Shown: piece by piece, positions 58,536 to 64,000 of the stretch
Position numbering within the stretch: the stretch's first letter is position 1
How the letters are laid out: each line of letters begins with the position of its first letter
DNA from: Tetrapyrgos nigripes
Lineage: Eukaryota; Basidiomycota; Agaricomycetes; Agaricales; Campanellaceae
NCBI GenBank assembly: GCA_013368315.1
Contig: JAACJM010000017.1
Span: 62,001 to 126,000, forward strand
DNA length: 64,000 bases
Direction: 5' to 3'
Made by a program: the position numbers and the translations under genes
Notes under the pieces: generated by a model
Database searches by the model: none
Told to the model about the DNA's origin: nothing
Seen by the model: only the letters and a program-made list of their open reading frames with translations

Positions 58536-59252
58536 GCATTATATGTTCTAGAGGCCAGGTGTCGTCGAAGACTCGAAGACTCGAAGTAGAGGGGACGACG
58601 CCGTCGTCATGCTGGCTAGCTATAAATCTCAAGTTCTGAAGTTTGTTTCAAATTTGTAAGACCAATAAAATGCTCTGTGTATCTTGGATTGTGCTCACTA
58701 TCTACCTCGCTGAGCTGCCTTGAGGTTCTGAACTCATCAACGTCATCCGTCGTCACTGCAGTCATCCTGAAACCGTGTCATCGGACGCGCAGTAGCGTAT
58801 TTCTCGATTTTTTGTCTCGAAGGATGTAAGCCTTCTCTCTGTCGTGATGATGATGAAATCTTCAGCGCAACTCGCGGCGCCGATGTGAACCGGTACTCTG
58901 AGGAAAGCCGACGGGTGGACTTCCTACTCCCGAATGTTTGTACATACTCTGCAGTGACTTTACTGGACCCGTCGTCGTTGACATGGCCGCCTATCTACAT
59001 GCGTCAGTGGGACATGGCAAAACGGAGAAAAAGAAGTGACTGAGACACATCTACTTATTTACATGATGTCGCTGATTACGTATGTATCCCGACCCTTCAA
59101 AATTTGAAATAATCGACGGTTGGAGACTATATCCCGCTTAGAATTCTTTTCAGTTGTCAGCTCGCTAGACCCACACGCATGATTCTTCTTTTTCCCCCTT
59201 GACCACCTCGTTCTTTCCAGGGTTACACTCTAATTCTGGCTCCCTCTGGGCG
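58536..59252. other. Intergenic region, no gene recognised
   Basis: About 720 bases between two plus-strand genes, holding the cyclophilin 3' end and the promoter of the next gene. No other signal seen. Confidence 0.5.
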
Positions 59253-60887
59253 ATGACCACTGTCTGGAAAGTAGTAGACGATACCGACCCTCGTATCGTG
59301 TATGGTGGAGAGTGGAATCAGTCGTTGAGCGAGTTTGGAGGTATCAACGCTGTGAACCAAGCCAGTTTAAGTGGGGATATCTACAATGATACCCTGCATA
59401 TAACCAAGGCGAATGGGACGAGCTTGACGTTCAGATTTAATGGTGAGTGCTTCTTCAAATTTTAGACGGCCTTCTGTCTCTCTTTTCTTTCAACTCACCC
59501 GTCTATGGACCATACAGGAACTTCTTTACTGGGATTGTACGGGACTTGGATCACGTTTGATGCTAATGCCTCCTCAAGTTATCCAAAAACTCGTTGTTTT
59601 CTGGACGGTATCCCAATCCTTGGGTTCAGTACAGTGTTCCAGGCCGGAAGGGCTACCAACCACAAGCTACTCTGTCGTGCAGATCCAGACTTTTACAAGG
59701 GGACCATGTCTCCGGGAGAGCACGAGCTCTTCGTCAACAGTACTGTTGATACACCTTTTTCGGTCGATTACATCGTTTACGAGGCCTTGCCTGACGCGTC
59801 GGTGGATGGGGAGGTATTGCAGTTTGGTAACGGTGCGGTACAGGAAGATCGGGATCCACATCTATCATTCAGTGCTGGGTGGGGAACAAATTCAAATGAC
59901 TCGCCCTCGACGAGTACGCCTGGGTCTTCTGTATCTCTCAAATTCAATGGTGCGTGAGCTTGCAACAGGACTCCAAGGGCAGTACTAACCTAAGCCTTCA
60001 TAGGTACCGGAATCCAATTATATGGCGAATTGACCGGAAACTCCTCCAACGTTGGGACATATCAATTGGATGGGCAATCACCCCAGACTTTTCAGCTCTT
60101 TTCCCCTGGAGTGACAGCTAGCAGTTCCGGCTTGCCGCAGTGGACGGATCAGCTACTTTTCAACTTGTCTGGCCTGTCACCTGGCGAGCATACTATGGTC
60201 GTTGCTCACAATGGGTCTGCTAGCGCTATGCCTCTCTCAATCCAATATTTCCTCGTCGAATCTCTGACTGCGGAAGAACAGGCCGCTCTGTTACCACCGT
60301 CAGACCCGCCCCAATCCTCACAGGCCTCACACACCAAGACGGGTGCAATTGCCGGTGGTGTAATCGGAGGGCTCGCCGCCCTCGTCCTCCTCGGAATCGC
60401 AGGATGGATGTGGAAGAGAAGGAGAGGTGTACGGAGACAGGAGGACAGGGAGAGACCTCATCCATTCACTGAACTGTTATCACCTATATCTCCAGTCGGA
60501 TTGGTAACCAATGCAATCGATCCCTACCCACTCAACCAGAACCATTTTCACCCATCCACGGCTCAGAATAGATCCTCGGGAACAAAAGTCAAATCATCGT
60601 CACCGTCTGTTGAAAACTATCCCTTAAGCCCCGTCCGGTATGGTGGCTCGAAGCACCAGGCCAGGAATATGACCGACGAATCTCGGAGTGGGGCGTCACA
60701 GAGAGATCCTGATAGGTCTCGTATGGCACATGGGTCACCACTTTCACCAACGTCCTCGTCTCCAAACGTTGTCCGTGGAGAGTCGATGGTGAGGCATACT
60801 GATAGCGGGCTCAGAATGAGGGAGGATGGAGTGTTTTCGAACCCGCAGCATGTCGTGGAGGTACCACCCGACTATACGGCAACGTAG
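59253..60887 (+). CDS. Single-pass membrane protein with two extracellular jelly-roll-like domains
   Basis: Exons 59253-59442, 59518-59949 and 60004-60887 encode 501 residues. The start at 59253 opens MTTVWKVVDDTDPRIVYGG, the usual beginning of this agaric family. An in-frame Met at 59199 adds 18 residues. Two repeated domains (about residues 3-140 and 150-300) each contain a G.S..LYG(T/E) strand after an intron placed at the same point (FRFN|GT and LKFN|GT) and an SPGEH(E/T) turn, suggesting duplication of a beta-sandwich. Then follow a TKTGAIAGGVIGGLAALVLL helix with a basic stop-transfer (WKRRRG), and a ~150-residue Ser/Pro cytosolic tail ending PPDYTAT. No signal peptide is visible, so insertion would rely on the single helix. 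Ligands are unknown. Confidence 0.88.
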
Positions 60888-61604
60888 GCATTCTCTATCG
60901 CTATTATGGGAGGAAGAGGATACACTCAGCTTGGGCCGTAGCGCAATGCACAGTGTGCGTTCAGCAGCTTTGGGAAGCGTCGTGTCAGCATTGACGGTTT
61001 GGGCGGTTTGGGCGCCATATGATCACTTGCAGAACGTTGGCGGGTAATGCTCATGGCATAGCTGTTATGGCACACTTTACTATAGGGCAGCAGCCTTTCG
61101 CCTTACATACCACTAGATTCGCAACACTTCTGACTTCACAGTGAGCTCGTTGAGGTCATTTTATGTAGCAATCTCGTACAGATCTCGTACAACACTATCA
61201 TACCCACTACAGTATTACCGACTCGTTAATATTTTTAATGGATTTGCTATAGGATTTGGCTCAATAGGTGGATTGGAAACCTTCGAGGGCAAATGGGCCA
61301 GATAGAAAGAGCCTTTTTGGGCGAGCACTCGAGTTCAGTACTCCCATTCCTCCCGAATTGAAAGTTGCAAGTTCAAATTTTTGAGTTGCGATATCATGGT
61401 CCAAGTTTTGAAGAATACGGTGCACTACCTAAGATTTATGATTTATCAACCACTGAGACACTGCAGCAAGGTCCTGTGTCAGGTTCCTTGGGCAATGATG
61501 GACTTCACTGCGCTTTCATTTCCTCTACGAGGGGACTTGGAGATGAGTCGTGACAAGGATTAATCCACATAAATAAAGGTATAATATCAGAATAACAAAA
61601 CTTC
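60888..61604. other. Intergenic, convergent 3' ends
   Basis: About 720 bases between converging genes. No gene or repeat recognised. Confidence 0.5.
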
Positions 61605-63395
61605 CTACAAGTACATCTCCGAATCGCTCTGCACTTTCATACCCCAATAAGCCCATACCGCAGCGGCATTGAGGTCATCAACTCCATCTGACTTCTTACC
61701 GATGATGCCGTTGGACTGAGTGATGGAATCGTTCTGATTTAAGATATCTTGTCAGAAGTTGATCAGCAGAGGAGTATGTAGAAACTAACCAGGCCCAACG
61801 AAACTTTGATTGCTGGCGGTGTAGGGACATACTCTCGTAATTCTTCGTCTCCTTTACAATATGCTAGATTGCCTCCCTTTTCGACGAGCTGCTCATGTCG
61901 CTCACGGACCTCAATAAGGTTCAAGATATTATCGGCAGCCACTTCCGCTTGAAAGTGGGCCGTATGTCCAGCAGCTATCGCACCGAATGCATCGGCAGTG
62001 TCTCCTGCCACAAAGATGTGAGGATACGGAGTGGCTACTCTTAATGTAGAGTCGATCGAGTGGTCCTTGGAGTCGAGTGAGAGATTCTGTAAAGCGATTT
62101 CCTCACCAGAAGTAATGGAAGAATATTGTGGCTGGACGGCGAGTTGCATGGTCTTTAGCACATATGCTAATCCGCTATGAGGGTTGACTGTAGCAGGGTC
62201 CATAGCTTTCAGTATTGATGTATTCGGTGTTTGGCCTGTGCACATAAGCTGAGGAGAAATCATAATTATCGGCGTCAGTAATAAAGTAGGAATTCAACTT
62301 GACTCACAACCAAGTCAGCGACTATCTCCCGTCCCTTGATCGTCTTAAGGACTCTCTGCCCTTTTTCATTGTATTTCGGGGGAGCGTCGCGATCGGCCAG
62401 CCGCTCGTTCAAGATGACATCGACGCCGAGCGATTCAAGGGCAAGACGTACTAGGCTTCGTTAGAACACCATCATACCGACCGCAGAAAAGACACCGCTT
62501 ACTCTCAGAATGCATCTCTGAATCAAATCTGGGCAGCAACTTCTCTCTTGAATGGAGAAGAATGACTGACTTTCGCGGGTGAATGTGGGCGATATCAGTC
62601 GCAAATTCTGTTAGGGTGATCGAGCATCAGTATCCCGAGACTTAAGGCGAAGCATGATAGACTGAGGCGATGGGACTTGACTCACGTATTCCCAATGCAC
62701 CTCCTCCAACGACCAAAATTCTCTGAGCATCTTCTATAACCTTCTGATGGGTCTTAAGCCAGGTGATGCCTTCGGTCTTCGTTCCGTTGTATCTCTCGGG
62801 CAGGCCCTTGCTCTCTTCGGGTTCTGCAGAGACGGGAATACTACCGGGTAATGCCCCCCACAAATCCAGCGGAGCTGGAAGTTTACTTCCCAATGCATAT
62901 AGCAGATAGTCGTATCTGATTTCAGTTGTAGGAAACCCGTGTTCGGGAAACGACTTGTTCAGAGTGACGTGAGTTGGAGTGAGGGCGAGTACTTCCGCAT
63001 TAAGGATCAAGTGCGGGTGATTTTCCTTGTCATAAGCTGGTTGTTTTTCGGAAGAATGAAGCGAGGAAGGATTAGGAAGTAACTGGAAGAAGTTGATCCT
63101 GGGACAGACTACGATGAAATAAAGCAAGTTCGATTAGTATTGAAGAGAGGTAATTACTCGGGAGGACGTACAAGCCTTATGTTCATGTCCTCCTAGGACA
63201 GCGTATCTGGGCATGACATAGACATGGTTGATATGACTTGCTTTGGGATCAGCCACTATCCGTTCACATGAGAACAGTTACTTACGTATTTTTGTCAATT
63301 ACAACTATCCTCCATCTTTTGGGGAGACCTGCTGCTAGTCTCGCGGCTGCAGGGGCACCTGCGTATGCACCACCAAGAATCGCTATCGTCTTCAT
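61605..63395 (-). CDS. AMID/FSP1-type FAD-dependent NAD(P)H oxidoreductase
   Basis: Seven exons (63395-63286, 63236-63172, 63108-62686, 62607-62503, 62450-62308, 62248-61790, 61733-61605) encode 477 residues. The FAD-binding start is TIAILGGAYAGAPAAARLA (GGxxAG). A middle region holds YDYLLYALGSKLPAP (second FAD motif), then the NAD(P)H-binding RILVVGGGALGIQFATDIA. The C-terminal FAD block HIFVAGDTAD...AAGHTA (GD motif) completes the pyridine nucleotide-disulfide fold. No redox CxxC is present, which places it with AIF-like, AMID/FSP1-like quinone or NADH oxidoreductases, not with thioredoxin or glutathione reductases. Relatives reduce quinones. The N-terminus shows no clear mitochondrial presequence. 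The final exon encodes a short tail, WAYWGMKVQSDSEMYL. Confidence 0.92.
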
Positions 63396-63754
63396 GATGA
63401 TCCTCAAGGGCGAGTGTTGTCCGTCCGCATTCATATCTAATCAGATAAATATGCCATTGAAAGGGTACCACATCAGTTTCGGGTTCCGGACTCCGAATTG
63501 AGAACTTGGGTCTAGACCGGCGCATGCCTCGGACCATAGTCTCCCTTAGACAGACTCTGACTCGGTACCCTCGCCCACCTTCGGCGGACTCTCGTTGACT
63601 GATATGGTCTGCAGAATATTTGAGGGCATGTAAGCATCTATTGTAACATAAGAATTAGCAAATTATACACATTATCCACAGAGTATTATCCCAACAAAGG
63701 TATCCCAACAAAGGCTCCAAATTCCATCCAGCTTATGTACTTCACCGAAGTCAT
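63396..63754. other. Short intergenic region
   Basis: About 360 bases between the oxidoreductase start and the 3' end of the edge gene. It should contain the oxidoreductase promoter. Nothing else seen. Confidence 0.5.
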
Positions 63755-64000
63755 CTATGACACTCCCATCTCTTTTCCGATCACCTTCAGGCAATTTCTT
63801 GCTAAGACCCTCGCATCTAGATGAGTCATATGATGGTCGTGTCCATAGTCTCCGTTCACGCCTCCACTAGAAACGTTGTCACTCTCAGCAGGCTGATCGT
63901 GGCTACGGCCATTAACATTCGACGAAACAGACCCTATGGAAGAGACTGAGTTGGCAGGAATCCACGTGGATGGAGTCTTCCTTGGTATTGATACAATTTC
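63755..64000 (-). CDS. 3' end of an unidentified gene (partial at window edge)
   Basis: The minus strand is open from the window edge for 82 codons to a TAG at 63755-63757. It encodes a polar, Ser/Asn/His-rich segment ending in DARVLARNCLKVIGKEMGVS. The composition looks like coding sequence and there is no stop, but there is no start within the window and I do not recognise a family. It could be one exon of a transcription-factor-like protein. That is a guess. Confidence 0.5.
   Translation of the reverse strand, partial: EIVSIPRKTPSTWIPANSVSSIGSVSSNVNGRSHDQPAESDNVSSGGVNGDYGHDHHMTHLDARVLARNCLKVIGKEMGVS

Overview
The window looks like a euchromatic chromosome segment of an agaricomycete basidiomycete (mushroom-forming fungus). 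The evidence is short, frequent spliceosomal introns (about 50-60 nt, GTRNGT...YAG), genes packed on both strands, and several protein families that are essentially restricted to Agaricomycetes: DUF6534 seven-helix proteins, DUF6535 membrane proteins, DUF6699 proteins, and a large agaric family with a nucleotidyltransferase-like GS...DLDLY core. Exon joins were worked out by hand from splice signals and frame continuity. Where exon lengths are given, they sum to an open frame.

1-4.7 kb holds a degenerate, kinase-less copy of a group III (Nik1/Os-1 type) hybrid histidine kinase; the intact gene lies 44 kb away at 48.6-54.9 kb on the opposite strand. The first ~3.4 kb of this copy has almost no CpG, and aligned CpGs of the intact gene have become TpG or CpA. 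The 3' part of the same copy is not depleted. A 531-bp hAT-like MITE with a perfect 8-bp target duplication sits inside it. 5.0-18.9 kb carries a Rossmann/NmrA-like oxidoreductase, a DUF6534 membrane protein, a free-standing DUF2156 (aminoacyl-transferase type) protein, a mitochondrial hotdog thioesterase and a DUF6535 membrane protein, with one gene-poor stretch (11.2-13.9 kb).

19.1-22.4 kb is a head-to-head inverted duplication (arms ~1.3 kb, spacer ~0.6 kb), each arm carrying a complete gene for the same small secreted protein with its own TATA box. 22.6-31.9 kb has an RNase D-like 3'-5' exonuclease with a Cys cluster and RGG tail, a DUF1348/NTF2-like protein, a TA-flanked MITE, an anchored alpha/beta-hydrolase-like protein and the NTase-like agaric family member. 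32.6-45.7 kb has a second NmrA-like paralogue with a 10-nt microexon, a His/Cys-rich membrane protein, a secreted epoxide-hydrolase-like enzyme, an APH/protein-kinase-like protein, a cyclin-like/Pro-rich/DUF6699 fusion and a bZIP factor.

45.7-64 kb contains ~2.9 kb without genes, then the intact osmosensing-type histidine kinase, a CypH-type cyclophilin with an unusually long intron, a two-domain extracellular single-pass membrane protein, an AMID/FSP1-type FAD oxidoreductase, and the 3' end of an unidentified gene running off the right edge. No operon logic applies (eukaryote). No rRNA, tRNA or CRISPR was found. The most unusual signals are the sharp CpG-mutation boundary in the kinase copy, the palindromic secreted-protein gene pair, the stand-alone DUF2156 protein, and the exonuclease RGG tail that continues in another frame.
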